37,897 nt of DNA, from IMG/VR virus record IMGVR_UViG_3300047356_000273, positions 1-37,897 of that record, one strand, 5' to 3'. The position numbers were made by a program, and so were the translations under genes. The stretch's first letter is position 1, and every line of letters starts with the position of its first letter. Below, one piece after another: positions 13,101 to 21,749 of this stretch. The DNA is from a virus. Below the pieces are notes generated by a model that was not told the origin of the DNA, did no database searches, and saw only the letters and a program-made list of their open reading frames with translations.

Positions 13101-15039
13101 ACGCTATAATATCTTTAATTATTTGAGTGCCTACGCCTTTACCTCTACTGGATTTCATCACAACGATTGTGTCTAACCCAATACCATTTTTACCAATAGT
13201 AACATTTAGTCGTTGGATGCTATCTTTAATGGGTTCTAATATATTCCGTAGTCCCTCTGGAAGATTAGTTAAGTCACCATCACCTGCTATACGCCCCGAC
13301 TCAACGCTAACACCATCTTCTAGATCAGCCTTTTTGGTGTATATGTTACCATCCAACTCATTCCTGAATGAACCTTCTGGAACAGCTTCTTTTGGTTTTG
13401 GTATCTCTACCCCTAGTTCCGCTAGTAGCTCAGCGTCGGACATCGCCTCTATCTCAGCGTCGGTCTTAGGGGCGGGGGCAGCCTCTGGGGTTTCTTTAGG
13501 TGTCGCTTGGGCTTTTCTAGCTTCTCTTTCAAGTTTAAATTTAGCAAAACTAATGTCATCCGCCAGCATCCGCGCTACTTGTTCTTCAGCAACAGATTTA
13601 CGACCTAGAAGAAAACCTCGGTCTTTCCCGTTTACTAATATATTAAAATTACCATCTTCAAGCTCTACTATTTTATATTCAGGCAACTCTAAACCTTCTG
13701 GAACATCTTTAAGTGCTGTAGAGGCGTCATAAGAAGCTGGCTTAGATAACATCTCTCCTTTGATATTCATTTCTAAGTCATCTCCTAAAACAATGTTAGC
13801 AGGGTCAAGTTCTGAAACCTGCTTGCTAGACGAAGGATTAAGTAAGGGCTCGCCATCGTAACCTACTCCGACACGTTCTCCGCTAATTTCATAAATTTTA
13901 CGGTTATCGCTGATGAGTTCAGGGAGCGTTTCTATAGACGCACCAAAATCTGTTTCATCCATAGCATTAGGCTGAATTATATATTTACCAGTTTTTTCGT
14001 CTTTGTATGCCAGATATACCGAGTGTCCTTCTTCGTATCCACCAGTTATATGGTTCTTAGAAGGGCCTTCAGGTAATTCTCCAAAGCGAACGTAAGTTCC
14101 TTCTGCCTTGTAAGGGATTCCTCCTTCGGTAAATTCTATCTCTGGAGCATCTTTAGGTGTCGCAGTGGTCGCTGGAGCTTCTGGGGCTTCTGAAGGTATC
14201 TTCTCGCCTCCTACAGTGACCTCTAAGGGTTGTGTCTCTCCTATGGTTTCCTCAATGACTTCCTTTTGAGGCATCTTAGGAGCCTCACCGATGTCCTCCA
14301 TAGCATCCGAGATGTCCTCAGCGAGAACCTCTCCTTTAGCTACCATTACATCTACTTCGTCGGCAGTCTTACCACTGATCTTGTTAAATAAATTCTTTGT
14401 CTTAGGCGCAAGAACCTTAGCACCTTCAATGCCTCCACCTAAAGCTGTACCAATAGTAGCACCAGCAACAGTACCAAAACCTAGCTCACCAAGAGTAGGC
14501 ATCCGTTGGTCATCAATAACAGCTACGGCTGTAACTTCTCCAGCACCTATAGCAGCACCTTGAGCGGCATGAGAACCGAGCTGTTTTGTAAGCATTGCTA
14601 GCTTTGTGCCTTGCTTAGCTTTACCGAGAAACGGAATGGTGTTTACTAGTCCTGCGAACAAAGCACGCCCTTGAGAGATGCCTTCTTGTCCTTCAGCTTT
14701 CTGAGCTGCTACTGAGCCAGCATAACCACCAGAGAAGGTAGTGCCAATCCAAGTAACAGGAGCAAAAGGCCCAGTAGCCGCTGAAGCAGGAACAGCACCC
14801 ATCTGAGCAGCACTACTAATAGCAATCTCTGCTGTGAGTCCTGCTATCTGTTGTTTAATGGTAGGGCCATCATTCTCTTCAGTCTCAATCTCCTCACGAA
14901 CATTACGAGCAACAAAGAGTGCTTCTTCGGGTGTCTCTGGTTCGACTGTAGGTGTTTCTAAGGTCTCACCTTGAGGCTGTAATACAATGTCCTCTTCAGG
15001 GGTTTCTGGAGCGGCTTCTAGGTTATCAAATAGTCCCAT
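10126..15039 (-). CDS. Giant internal virion protein (gp16-like) with GNAT-like domain
   Basis: 1,637 residues, the largest protein (T7 gp16: 1,318), in the gp16 position after gp14- and gp15-like genes. Proteins of this class form the ejectosome that crosses the host envelope. Residues about 60-215 are Ala/Gly-rich and hydrophobic. Residues about 250-720 are rich in Pro/Glu/Ala linkers and hold an inserted domain at about 580-693 with SSRGKGVGTQIIKDIIAYA and DDYYKSLGF, matching the acetyl-CoA-binding motif and end of GNAT N-acetyltransferases. The remainder is long helical sequence (about 740-1450). I see no clear N-terminal transglycosylase domain as in T7. Base composition around 13,000-14,100 looks more AT-rich than its flanks, hinting at acquired segments. 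Confidence 0.88.
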   Translation of the reverse strand: MGLFDNLEAAPETPEEDIVLQPQGETLETPTVEPETPEEALFVARNVREEIETEENDGPTIKQQIAGLTAEIAISSAAQMGAVPASAATGPFAPVTWIGTTFSGGYAGSVAAQKAEGQEGISQGRALFAGLVNTIPFLGKAKQGTKLAMLTKQLGSHAAQGAAIGAGEVTAVAVIDDQRMPTLGELGFGTVAGATIGTALGGGIEGAKVLAPKTKNLFNKISGKTADEVDVMVAKGEVLAEDISDAMEDIGEAPKMPQKEVIEETIGETQPLEVTVGGEKIPSEAPEAPATTATPKDAPEIEFTEGGIPYKAEGTYVRFGELPEGPSKNHITGGYEEGHSVYLAYKDEKTGKYIIQPNAMDETDFGASIETLPELISDNRKIYEISGERVGVGYDGEPLLNPSSSKQVSELDPANIVLGDDLEMNIKGEMLSKPASYDASTALKDVPEGLELPEYKIVELEDGNFNILVNGKDRGFLLGRKSVAEEQVARMLADDISFAKFKLEREARKAQATPKETPEAAPAPKTDAEIEAMSDAELLAELGVEIPKPKEAVPEGSFRNELDGNIYTKKADLEDGVSVESGRIAGDGDLTNLPEGLRNILEPIKDSIQRLNVTIGKNGIGLDTIVVMKSSRGKGVGTQIIKDIIAYADSKNLPVVLTPSNSNGAKLDDYYKSLGFTDNVDGLGKQKLIRKPTSEAPAPKTPEVAPEADPIDASIAAINDILTGDRTGGKGARVTRKVKSHFRAVAQEFFGDINDLLKTKDIAIAKKILSRIDKYTEFDRDVSKMNYAQGSELQANTRQAMDNGMTDYAAGITAAGNKRTEDLIVLKGMLQKLVDEDVAIDPKVAKKVAGDAKKRAEGAPKLSKEEKLDAIADQVAKTFTGERVGVFQQAVDAYFTLRLTQMLNQAKTAFVGVPSATFMSVVRPIINTPYNIVKAAKLKNVSVSRRVQYAAADISGTYEYVRMITKHLGDTLRSSKDTILNKGDSNFLYRDRNAYIKDQLAEASEPNHRVKKRIKQAQRRQAVTEAQSELARKYLNAKATILNSKPAQIPAFFFDYGISLIGGLEEISLIAHSMRAARAKGIKNAIDEGADNVWKSSEEYMEAAFDRSRGGLQAKYDPEYADIFNTARRDHFRAMDLDPKDIRKDMVDGIISALVKTSGNMDEAGLLARTLFVFIGVPMRALSANLSYIAAPLNVTKNMAGGVARRAESRMGSVATFGKYNKKISNLELDIKEQKALLKSQSDDVVKTAEKKLAELENSLADVKDLKMQKDYEDLGKLGVGAGLFFLGYEMAKNGQVAGTDSWMTEEQKRAVSKVQGAPNSWKIVMGGSEYDFKYFEPLKGVFALGADYARRQAAADAGALTEDQTMTQFLTSVTKSIATDSPFATGVRYMTQVMSPNPETQERGVMGVVRSLIPVPAEVRNFNKFDEEFVTDTTAGEFFDTTLSASLGQETGNYRLTLLGEPKIKEEPSLASYLIPFAGKTVPEREAIDDILLEDAMSFKSVSDVPTSISGLKLKNFTNEDNEDLYSVYGQLISETRLGGKTLRQALNKLVKTRDFKREYKKGYEQNEQGTDVNEGIEMIKEVISEYRAEARDKILNSKAATDYVDSDDNNIYDILKEREAFSERPESLLESLNLQ

Positions 15040-15044
15040 ATAAT

Positions 15045-17162
15045 TTATCTGTTAGCGAGGTTCCTAAGCGTCTCTTGAGCTTCCTCTAATTTGTAATAAT
15101 CTTCTACGCTGTCAAAGCCGTAAGCCTCCCACGTTTTGATAGCTTTCTTCTGTTCAGGAGTGCGTTCATCTTCTGACACACTTAGTCCCCTTAGGGCTGG
15201 TATCATGCTACGGAGAACATTATCACCTAGTAGAACGTCGCTGAAGCCCATGTCGGCATCACTCAGCATCTCTAGGTCAATAGAGTCCATCGTGGGAAAC
15301 CCGTAGTCTAGTAGGCTTGCTTGTAGTAGACGTTTCTTTTCGCTCTTAGTAAGACCACGTTTTGTTGTTTCAAGTGCTTTCAAAGCTTCACGATCACTGG
15401 ATAATTCAGCCGCAGTAACACCTTCTCCAGAGAATGATTTAAGGTCACCAACGATGCGATTGTCTCCCGCTTCCTCTAGTGCTTGTTTCTCTTTTGATGG
15501 TGGTAGGTTGACTTCTAGTAGGCTCTCGGTGTCTCCACGGAGGTCTGCGCGTCTCTTGTATTGTGCTTTAAGCTCATCAGCTTTGTCAGAGAGTAGTCCC
15601 TCATATACAGCAATGTCGCCTTTAGCTTGGCGATATAGGCTCGGTGCTACAGCGTCTAAGTCTGATTGAAGAGCTATAGCATACTCACCAGCGTAAGTTC
15701 CAAATCGACTGTCCTTACTACGAATAAACTTCTGAGCTTCACGAATAATAGAACCCTTTTGGCTAGGAACAGTTGCCCACTCGTAGTCCACCTTAATACG
15801 TCTCATCATTTCGATGTAGTCAGGGTCTTGTACGTTTACTTTACGACCATTAACGGACACGGGGAGGTATGTACGAGCTGTATTAGGGTTACGATCCATG
15901 ACAGTCCTAATGTCTGCTTCAAGTGTCCCCATGTCTTCTGGAGTGAATGTACCAATAGTAGAAGCACTACCACCGAAGTGATCGTCCCTAGCATTGCGTA
16001 TCATTTTTAATTGGTCATTGAGAAGATCGCGCATGTTCTCGTTTTCTGCGTTTCGAGTTAGGTCACGATAGGCATCCATCATAGCATCAATACCACCAGC
16101 AGAAGCAACCTCAGCGAATGTCTGCGCTTCTTCGTCGGATGCTCCAGCTCGTTTAGCCATACGCAGAGCAGATGCTTGTCGGTCTTCTAAAGACACATCT
16201 GGATCAGCTACGTCTTCTAACAAGGCATCTACGGAACGCCCTAAGCCTTTAGAGTTGTCCAAGAAGGAAACCTCAGAGGCTTCCCTAGCGGAACGGATAG
16301 ACCTACGAACTGTTGTAATCTCTTTCTTACCCGCAGCAGAGCCAAAGAGCTTAGCGTTACCGTGTAGGGAATAAGAAGAAGCCGCGTTTAACAGGGCTTC
16401 AGCTTGAGAGACTTTACCTTGCTCTATCAACACAGCAGCATCAGCAGTAACAATACCACGGAGCTTTATAGAGCGTTCCTTGGGAGAGATACCTAGTGCT
16501 TTATATTCATTGATTGCATAATCAAGACCGCTAGCGACACCCTTACTTTTCATCATTGTAGAGGCATCTGCTGAAATAAACATCTCCGTTTGTTGCTCTA
16601 GATTCTCCTTATAAATCTTCATGGAGTCGTCATAGATGCCATCAACGAAAACCGACGAAAGAGCTTGTAGAGCTTGCTCTCGGTGTGTGTCTCCACCAAA
16701 CATATCCCGTAACTCTTGGTTAAACATGTCGCGTTCTTTATCTAAGTTTGAGACGAACTCATTGATAGAAGCCATACGTTCCTCATCGGTAGCTCCTGTA
16801 GGAAGATTAGTTCTACCCGCTACGTTTTGGAAACGCTCTCGGAAAATCTCTTCGTTCATCGCAAAGTGACGCTTAACAAGGCCTTGTTGGTAAGCCTTAT
16901 TGTAACCAAGGATACCTTTAGATTCCTTATCTTGCATAGCGGCCTCTACGTCCATAGTAGATAAAGCAGCCTCAGCTCCTAGGTCTTTAGCGATGTTAGA
17001 GGCTTGTCCTAGAACTTGAGGGACGCGTCGTAACGCCTGTGCTAGCTGTAATGCTGAGTTGGTCTTAGGGGTTGGTGCAACAGCCACGCTGTATTGTCCT
17101 CCGCGTGCTGATGTGGGGCGTAGGGCTGGTGTTCCTAGGTCTAGTTGTACTTGTTTACGCAT
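15045..17162 (-). CDS. Internal virion core protein (gp15-like)
   Basis: 705 residues (T7 gp15: 747), almost entirely predicted helical, with no signal or membrane segment. Position between gp14- and gp16-like genes, size and helical nature indicate the periplasm-spanning tunnel component of the ejectosome. The N-terminus contains VAPTPKTNSALQLAQALRR, similar in style to gp15 relatives of marine podoviruses. Ends 5 bases before the giant gp16-like gene. Confidence 0.85.
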   Translation of the reverse strand: MRKQVQLDLGTPALRPTSARGGQYSVAVAPTPKTNSALQLAQALRRVPQVLGQASNIAKDLGAEAALSTMDVEAAMQDKESKGILGYNKAYQQGLVKRHFAMNEEIFRERFQNVAGRTNLPTGATDEERMASINEFVSNLDKERDMFNQELRDMFGGDTHREQALQALSSVFVDGIYDDSMKIYKENLEQQTEMFISADASTMMKSKGVASGLDYAINEYKALGISPKERSIKLRGIVTADAAVLIEQGKVSQAEALLNAASSYSLHGNAKLFGSAAGKKEITTVRRSIRSAREASEVSFLDNSKGLGRSVDALLEDVADPDVSLEDRQASALRMAKRAGASDEEAQTFAEVASAGGIDAMMDAYRDLTRNAENENMRDLLNDQLKMIRNARDDHFGGSASTIGTFTPEDMGTLEADIRTVMDRNPNTARTYLPVSVNGRKVNVQDPDYIEMMRRIKVDYEWATVPSQKGSIIREAQKFIRSKDSRFGTYAGEYAIALQSDLDAVAPSLYRQAKGDIAVYEGLLSDKADELKAQYKRRADLRGDTESLLEVNLPPSKEKQALEEAGDNRIVGDLKSFSGEGVTAAELSSDREALKALETTKRGLTKSEKKRLLQASLLDYGFPTMDSIDLEMLSDADMGFSDVLLGDNVLRSMIPALRGLSVSEDERTPEQKKAIKTWEAYGFDSVEDYYKLEEAQETLRNLANR

Positions 17163-17167
17163 TATTA

Positions 17168-17740
17168 TTATTTAAGAGTTGAATAAGTGGACATTCCTGT
17201 TTGAGCGCCACTAAGAGCAGCTCCGAGGTAATCAGGTTTTTCGATAGGCTTGTTGATACGAAGCATGTTGTTAGTGAAACTAAGCCCAGCATTTTCTAGC
17301 TGCATTGAGCGTCCTACGTCGTTCATCTGAGTCTGCTGTTGTGTAGCAAAGCTATATTCTGCTTCTTGCTTAGTAAGGTCATTGATAAGAGCATCAACAC
17401 TAAGTCCTGCTACTCCTGCTTCCCCAGCACTCACACGAGCCGTTGCACGAGCTTCACGGGCTTTCCTAGCAGACTCATTAACACGCTGTGCGGCTGCTAC
17501 TTGCTCTTGTCCTTGTTGGACACGCATAGAGGACACTTCTTGAAGGTAACGCTGACGTTCCGCTATTGAAGCATTCTTTTGGACTTTTGCTTGGGTCTTT
17601 GCTTGTTGGCTTTGTCCATGAATTTGCATTCCTGCAGAAGCTACACCGAGAGTGGTGGACACTGCGGCAGCTCCTACAGCTGCAGCGGATGCTTGCGAAG
17701 CGCCTAAAGCTAGGCCAATAGTTGTTAATGGTTCACACAT
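17168..17740 (-). CDS. Internal virion protein (gp14-like)
   Basis: 190 residues (T7 gp14: 196). An Ala/Gly-rich hydrophobic N-terminus (about 8-40, ALGASQASAAAVGAAAVSTT) could insert in the outer membrane, followed by a long Gln/Ala/Glu-rich helix (about 45-155) typical of gp14. Located directly after the gp13-like gene as in T7. Starts MCEPLTT, as do relatives in other marine T7-like phages. Confidence 0.85.
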   Translation of the reverse strand: MCEPLTTIGLALGASQASAAAVGAAAVSTTLGVASAGMQIHGQSQQAKTQAKVQKNASIAERQRYLQEVSSMRVQQGQEQVAAAQRVNESARKAREARATARVSAGEAGVAGLSVDALINDLTKQEAEYSFATQQQTQMNDVGRSMQLENAGLSFTNNMLRINKPIEKPDYLGAALSGAQTGMSTYSTLK

Positions 17741-17741
17741 A

Positions 17742-18212
17742 TTATTTAGAAGGGATTATAAATTCAAAGAAGGGTTGATTGCTAAAGGTAAGTTTACGAA
17801 TGAAGATTGCTCCACAGAATTTGAGCCACTTTAGGGCTACGTGGTTGTCCTCATGGACGAAGTTAAAGGTCGCTCCATAAGGCTTGGTTAATCGTTGAGT
17901 CCACTCACGGGACGCTTTGAGGAATTGATATGCGTTGTCAGAAACACTATCGGTTCCTAGACACCAGATATAAGCTAGGTTATCTACCTGTCCTACACCA
18001 AACATTGCAAAGGGAACGTCATCAGCATCTAGTGCTGTAAGGGTAACGTCGTCATCCTCTAGTGCTCCTAAGAGCGACTGACAGGGCTCGTGGCCCATAC
18101 AGGCTATCTCTATCTTGTCTGCTTTACGCAGGTGCGGATAGATCATTGCTACGTGGGCGTGGGTAGCTACAACTACCTTACAATCTCCATGCTTACTCAG
18201 GACTTTATCCAT
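17742..18212 (-). CDS. gp13-like protein with GNAT-type fold
   Basis: 156 residues from the ATG at 18212; the frame is open to 18365, but that start would lie deep in the tail tube gene. The chosen start overlaps the tail tubular gene by only 8 bases. The C-terminal segment W-x-LTKPYGATFNFVHEDN and HVALKWLKFCGAIF has the acetyltransferase-like ending with the Asn-x-x-Ala-x-x-Trp-Leu pattern seen in T7 gp13 (internal virion/assembly protein) and relatives. In T7, gp13 helps form infectious particles. Confidence 0.8.
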   Translation of the reverse strand: MDKVLSKHGDCKVVVATHAHVAMIYPHLRKADKIEIACMGHEPCQSLLGALEDDDVTLTALDADDVPFAMFGVGQVDNLAYIWCLGTDSVSDNAYQFLKASREWTQRLTKPYGATFNFVHEDNHVALKWLKFCGAIFIRKLTFSNQPFFEFIIPSK

Positions 18213-21075
18213 ATCGGTTAGAGCGGGAGTGAACAAAGGATTCAAACTCGGCACTCTGGAATGTGCTAGGGAGAGCACTCTCGTTTTCGATGGTAATAGT
18301 TGTATCTTGGGGTTTGGTGAACACAGGGAAGCGATAGAAACCGCTGTCGAGGCTAAGAGAACCAAGAGTAGAAGAACCTACTACATCAGGAGTAAAGATG
18401 TTCTCGTAGGTATCACGGAACTTAGGGGTCACCTTAACTTTGAAGTAAGCAGATTTGTCGTAGTAGAGAGAACCATTACGGATCATCATCTTGGCGGCAT
18501 TAGAGGGACTCCTACCGTTTCCTGCTTTAGCTTTGAATAGCTGCTCAGAGAACGTGTATTTCATTGTGTAGGGGAGACCTACCCAGACGTCTGTATCGGC
18601 GGACACATCGCTACTGAGGGTGACTGTAGAGCCTACATTAGAACAGTTAAGGGCTAACCCGTCAGTCGTGTAGACTTCCACTGAGTCATCCTCTGGAGTG
18701 TAAGGAAGGTTGATTACAGCGTCACCATTTAGGACTGTATCAGCTACTCGCATATCAAGGTGAGTAACATAGCCAGCATCGTCCTTTAAACCAGACTCTA
18801 AGGGTATTTCTACGAGATTCGTTTCTGTGGCGTTAGTAACAATTAAGAAGAGAGTTGAGTCAATGAACTCCATTCCTCTTACCTCACCATCCAATGTAAA
18901 CTTAGACCAAGCACTAAGAACTTTTTGATTGTTGTTCCAGAAGTAATTGTAGATATATAGGGAACCTTTTTCATTAGCACTCAGGAGAGCAATGACGTCC
19001 TCCGATGTAGTCCCAGTCATTGCTATAATGTTACTAGGAATGTAAGCAGGGACGTGCTCGGTTACCTCTACAGCATCATAGGTCTCTGTGTTAGCACTGA
19101 GCGCTAACTCACGGACTCCAGTGAAGGAACCACGAGTGAAAGGGAAGTAAACGTAGGAGCCTAGCGGAAGAGGGTCTACTGAGTCGTCTAAACTAAAGTT
19201 AGTTGTAGGAGACACCGAGATAGTCTTAGGTGTAAACAAGTCTCCACCCTTCATCACGAACTGGACGTTGTCCGCAAACAACATCAAGTTCTCTTGGAAG
19301 ATTGTAGCGGCCTTTAGCTTAGTGACATTGGTGCTACTAACAGTTATATCAATAGGAGCTGAGTCTAATAGGGACGATACGGTGGTTCTGAAGAAGTTAA
19401 AGAACTCACCCGCCTCAGAGAACACAACCGTTTCATTAGTAATAAATCCTAAACGATTCTTAAAGAATACAATGTCATTAATCCCTTGCCCAACAAACGA
19501 AGGGTTAGGGTTTGTGTCTTCATCCCCCGCGCTCCTCTTGGCGTAGTCTAACGTTTCAATTTCAAGTGTATTGAAGTTAGTGCTTCGGATAGTCATAGGC
19601 ATAGTTGATGCGTCTAAACCGTCTGATACATTAGGAGCTACGTATTCTTCCCAAGCACCTTCTCCGAAATCTGTTCCATTATTAGTAGTGAATCTTACCC
19701 AGTAGTTGTCTTGATCTAAATCAGCATCTCCTACAATTTCTATTACGAAGTTGTTTGGAGCTTTGGTTGGAAGATCCGAGAGAGAATCAATACGCTTGTA
19801 AACATCCTTAATCCCATTACCCGCAAGTCCGTCCTCAGTTTCTAAGGTAAAGTCTGCGCCTGCTACATTACTTTCAATAATAATAGTGTTTGCTTCTCGC
19901 GAAGCCGTAAGGGGAGGGTTAGGGAAGAGAGTGCCAACACTAAATATATTCCCTTGCGCGTCATAGCTGTCGGCGTTGGCTGAATCATCAACCTTTATAG
20001 GGTTGGTAACAAACGAAGCTCGATGGGGTGAATCATCAAATATGGATCTTGCTATTACAGCCGTATCTGCGAGTACAGCTTCGGTATCATTAGCACCTGT
20101 GGTAGAAAAAGAGTATTGTGTGCCAGTAATAGTGTCTCCCTGAACAACGCCAGATATACTAGCATTATAACTGTCCGCAAAGCTATTTCCTGTATAACTC
20201 GCTATGTGCTGTCCAAACATTCCTACATCCTCAATGGTTGCGGTGGCTATCCTTTTAGTTCCGTTTGAAACTCCGTTTGCATCTAGCGTACCATCGTCCT
20301 CAAAGGTGACTCGAATGACTGGCATTCTGTCAATAGTGTTATAAGTAGCAAATTGAACCGTTGCGCCTAAAGTTCCCCAATTAAAAACTAGTTCTAAAAC
20401 ATCTGGTGTTGTTGATGCGTATCCTGAACCTGCGTTAGTTATACTTACACTACTTCCTACGCCTCCAGCGACCCTAAATTTTGACCAGCTTCCATACCAA
20501 GCATAACTTTCGACAGCGATGTCAAAGGTCGCTTGGTCATTTGTAACAACACCGTTAATGTTTCCTCCAACATTGACTTGATACTTTTTCTCGTAGTCTC
20601 CTTGAGCTACGTAAACAAATCCTTTCTTATCGAGAGGTGCTGTTTTAGTTGGTGATAACCCAACACTAACATCTTTATTAACAATGAAAGTATTATCTGC
20701 TACCGTGAGTGCCTTGAGGCTTTCTTTGGGCGTATTGGTGGATAGATAATTAGGAGGAGTTAAGGGCGTTGTGTAACCGTTTATTGAACACTTAACACCT
20801 GAGATTATGTTCCACGCTTCTATTCCTGTGCCTGTATGTATGACTACATACTTCTCGTTGTCATCGCGGTTGATAAAGTGAACAAAACTATTCTCATCAA
20901 TAGCGGTTGTAAGCAACCTAGCGATGTGCCTAGTATTAGGACGCTTCTTCAATCCCTCTGCAACAGAGCTAAGAGCGTTTTCCTGCTCCTCACATTGGCC
21001 ATCGAAACGAGTGGCATCAGGTTGTTGAGAGACACCTTGAATAAGGTTAGGAACCGAAGTGTTAATTAAAGCCAT
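18205..21075 (-). CDS. Tail tubular protein B (gp12-like, tail nozzle)
   Basis: 956 residues (T7 gp12: 794). The N-terminus INTSVPNLIQGVSQQPD with the following CEEQENALSSVAEGLKKRP is diagnostic for this family of tail nozzle proteins. The next several hundred residues are beta-rich. The extra 160 residues appear to lie within about residues 130-480, where Gly/Thr/Asn-rich sequence and a more AT-rich composition suggest inserted domains. Start overlaps the stop of tail tubular A as TAATG. Confidence 0.95.
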   Translation of the reverse strand: MALINTSVPNLIQGVSQQPDATRFDGQCEEQENALSSVAEGLKKRPNTRHIARLLTTAIDENSFVHFINRDDNEKYVVIHTGTGIEAWNIISGVKCSINGYTTPLTPPNYLSTNTPKESLKALTVADNTFIVNKDVSVGLSPTKTAPLDKKGFVYVAQGDYEKKYQVNVGGNINGVVTNDQATFDIAVESYAWYGSWSKFRVAGGVGSSVSITNAGSGYASTTPDVLELVFNWGTLGATVQFATYNTIDRMPVIRVTFEDDGTLDANGVSNGTKRIATATIEDVGMFGQHIASYTGNSFADSYNASISGVVQGDTITGTQYSFSTTGANDTEAVLADTAVIARSIFDDSPHRASFVTNPIKVDDSANADSYDAQGNIFSVGTLFPNPPLTASREANTIIIESNVAGADFTLETEDGLAGNGIKDVYKRIDSLSDLPTKAPNNFVIEIVGDADLDQDNYWVRFTTNNGTDFGEGAWEEYVAPNVSDGLDASTMPMTIRSTNFNTLEIETLDYAKRSAGDEDTNPNPSFVGQGINDIVFFKNRLGFITNETVVFSEAGEFFNFFRTTVSSLLDSAPIDITVSSTNVTKLKAATIFQENLMLFADNVQFVMKGGDLFTPKTISVSPTTNFSLDDSVDPLPLGSYVYFPFTRGSFTGVRELALSANTETYDAVEVTEHVPAYIPSNIIAMTGTTSEDVIALLSANEKGSLYIYNYFWNNNQKVLSAWSKFTLDGEVRGMEFIDSTLFLIVTNATETNLVEIPLESGLKDDAGYVTHLDMRVADTVLNGDAVINLPYTPEDDSVEVYTTDGLALNCSNVGSTVTLSSDVSADTDVWVGLPYTMKYTFSEQLFKAKAGNGRSPSNAAKMMIRNGSLYYDKSAYFKVKVTPKFRDTYENIFTPDVVGSSTLGSLSLDSGFYRFPVFTKPQDTTITIENESALPSTFQSAEFESFVHSRSNRYG

Positions 21076-21668
21076 TATGTAAGATCGTAGTTACGGTTGA
21101 TACCAATTCTGGAAGCGGCGTCGTAGTTGTCAAATATAGTCCTGTCAGAGCTACCACTGTCATAATCCATGAGTGCTCCATAGGCTTTGTATTCGTCACG
21201 AGCTATTAGTGCTTCTAGCTCACGAGAGCCTACGATACGTCCTTGAAACACACGGGAAGCACGCAGAGTGATGTAACGACGCGCTTGCTCAGGTAGGGAT
21301 TCCCACTCAAGAAGGCGTGTCTGGTTTACTTTGAGGTCAGAGGTAAACACTGTGGTGTTATTAGAGCGATCAAAGAGGCTTAAACCGCGCTGTACGACAT
21401 CTATTGAAGTGTCGATGGGGTCTAGCTCAAGGATGTCCTCTGAGAGAGTTATAGTGCCATCCCCAGCAGGGCTCAGGGTGACGTTTACTTCTGTGTTAAA
21501 TTGCCATCCTACAGACTGAACAGCACGACTAACCTCATCAAGAGCAGAGATAGCTGTAGCAGCGGAAACTGGGAGTGCGTTGGTGTTGCTGATACTGTTC
21601 ACAGGGCTTTCACCAATGTGTCCTAGCATCGAATTTACTGCTTCTAATTTAGATGTCAGAGTAGGCAT
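21075..21668 (-). CDS. Tail tubular protein A (gp11-like, adaptor)
   Basis: 197 residues (T7 gp11: 196). N-terminal LTSKLEAVNSMLGHIGESPV and the DEVSRAVQSVGWQFNTE segment are typical of gp11, the dodecameric adaptor joining portal and nozzle. The C-terminal third holds the LPEQARRYITLRASRVFQ stretch, also conserved. Follows the capsid gene and its terminator. Confidence 0.94.
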   Translation of the reverse strand: MPTLTSKLEAVNSMLGHIGESPVNSISNTNALPVSAATAISALDEVSRAVQSVGWQFNTEVNVTLSPAGDGTITLSEDILELDPIDTSIDVVQRGLSLFDRSNNTTVFTSDLKVNQTRLLEWESLPEQARRYITLRASRVFQGRIVGSRELEALIARDEYKAYGALMDYDSGSSDRTIFDNYDAASRIGINRNYDLT

Positions 21669-21695
21669 ATTATTTATATAAAGTTAAAGGGATTT

Positions 21696-21732
21696 AAAAA
21701 GAGACCCCAAGGGGATTGTCCCAAGGGGTCTC
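21696..21732 (-). terminator. Strong intrinsic terminator after the capsid gene
   Basis: On the minus strand GAGACCCC (from 21732) pairs with GGGGTCTC (to 21701), with inner GGGA/TCCC pairing, followed at once by TTTTT (21700-21696). It lies 18 bases after the capsid stop and before tail tubular A, exactly where T7 has its phage RNA polymerase terminator T-phi. Confidence 0.88.
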
Positions 21733-21749
21733 AGCTTAATTGGTATTAC

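Noticed and set aside
13127-13732. 201-residue plus-strand frame inside the gp16-like gene
   Set aside because: Antisense shadow of a long gene; Ser/Pro-rich composition is the complement of the real coding frame.
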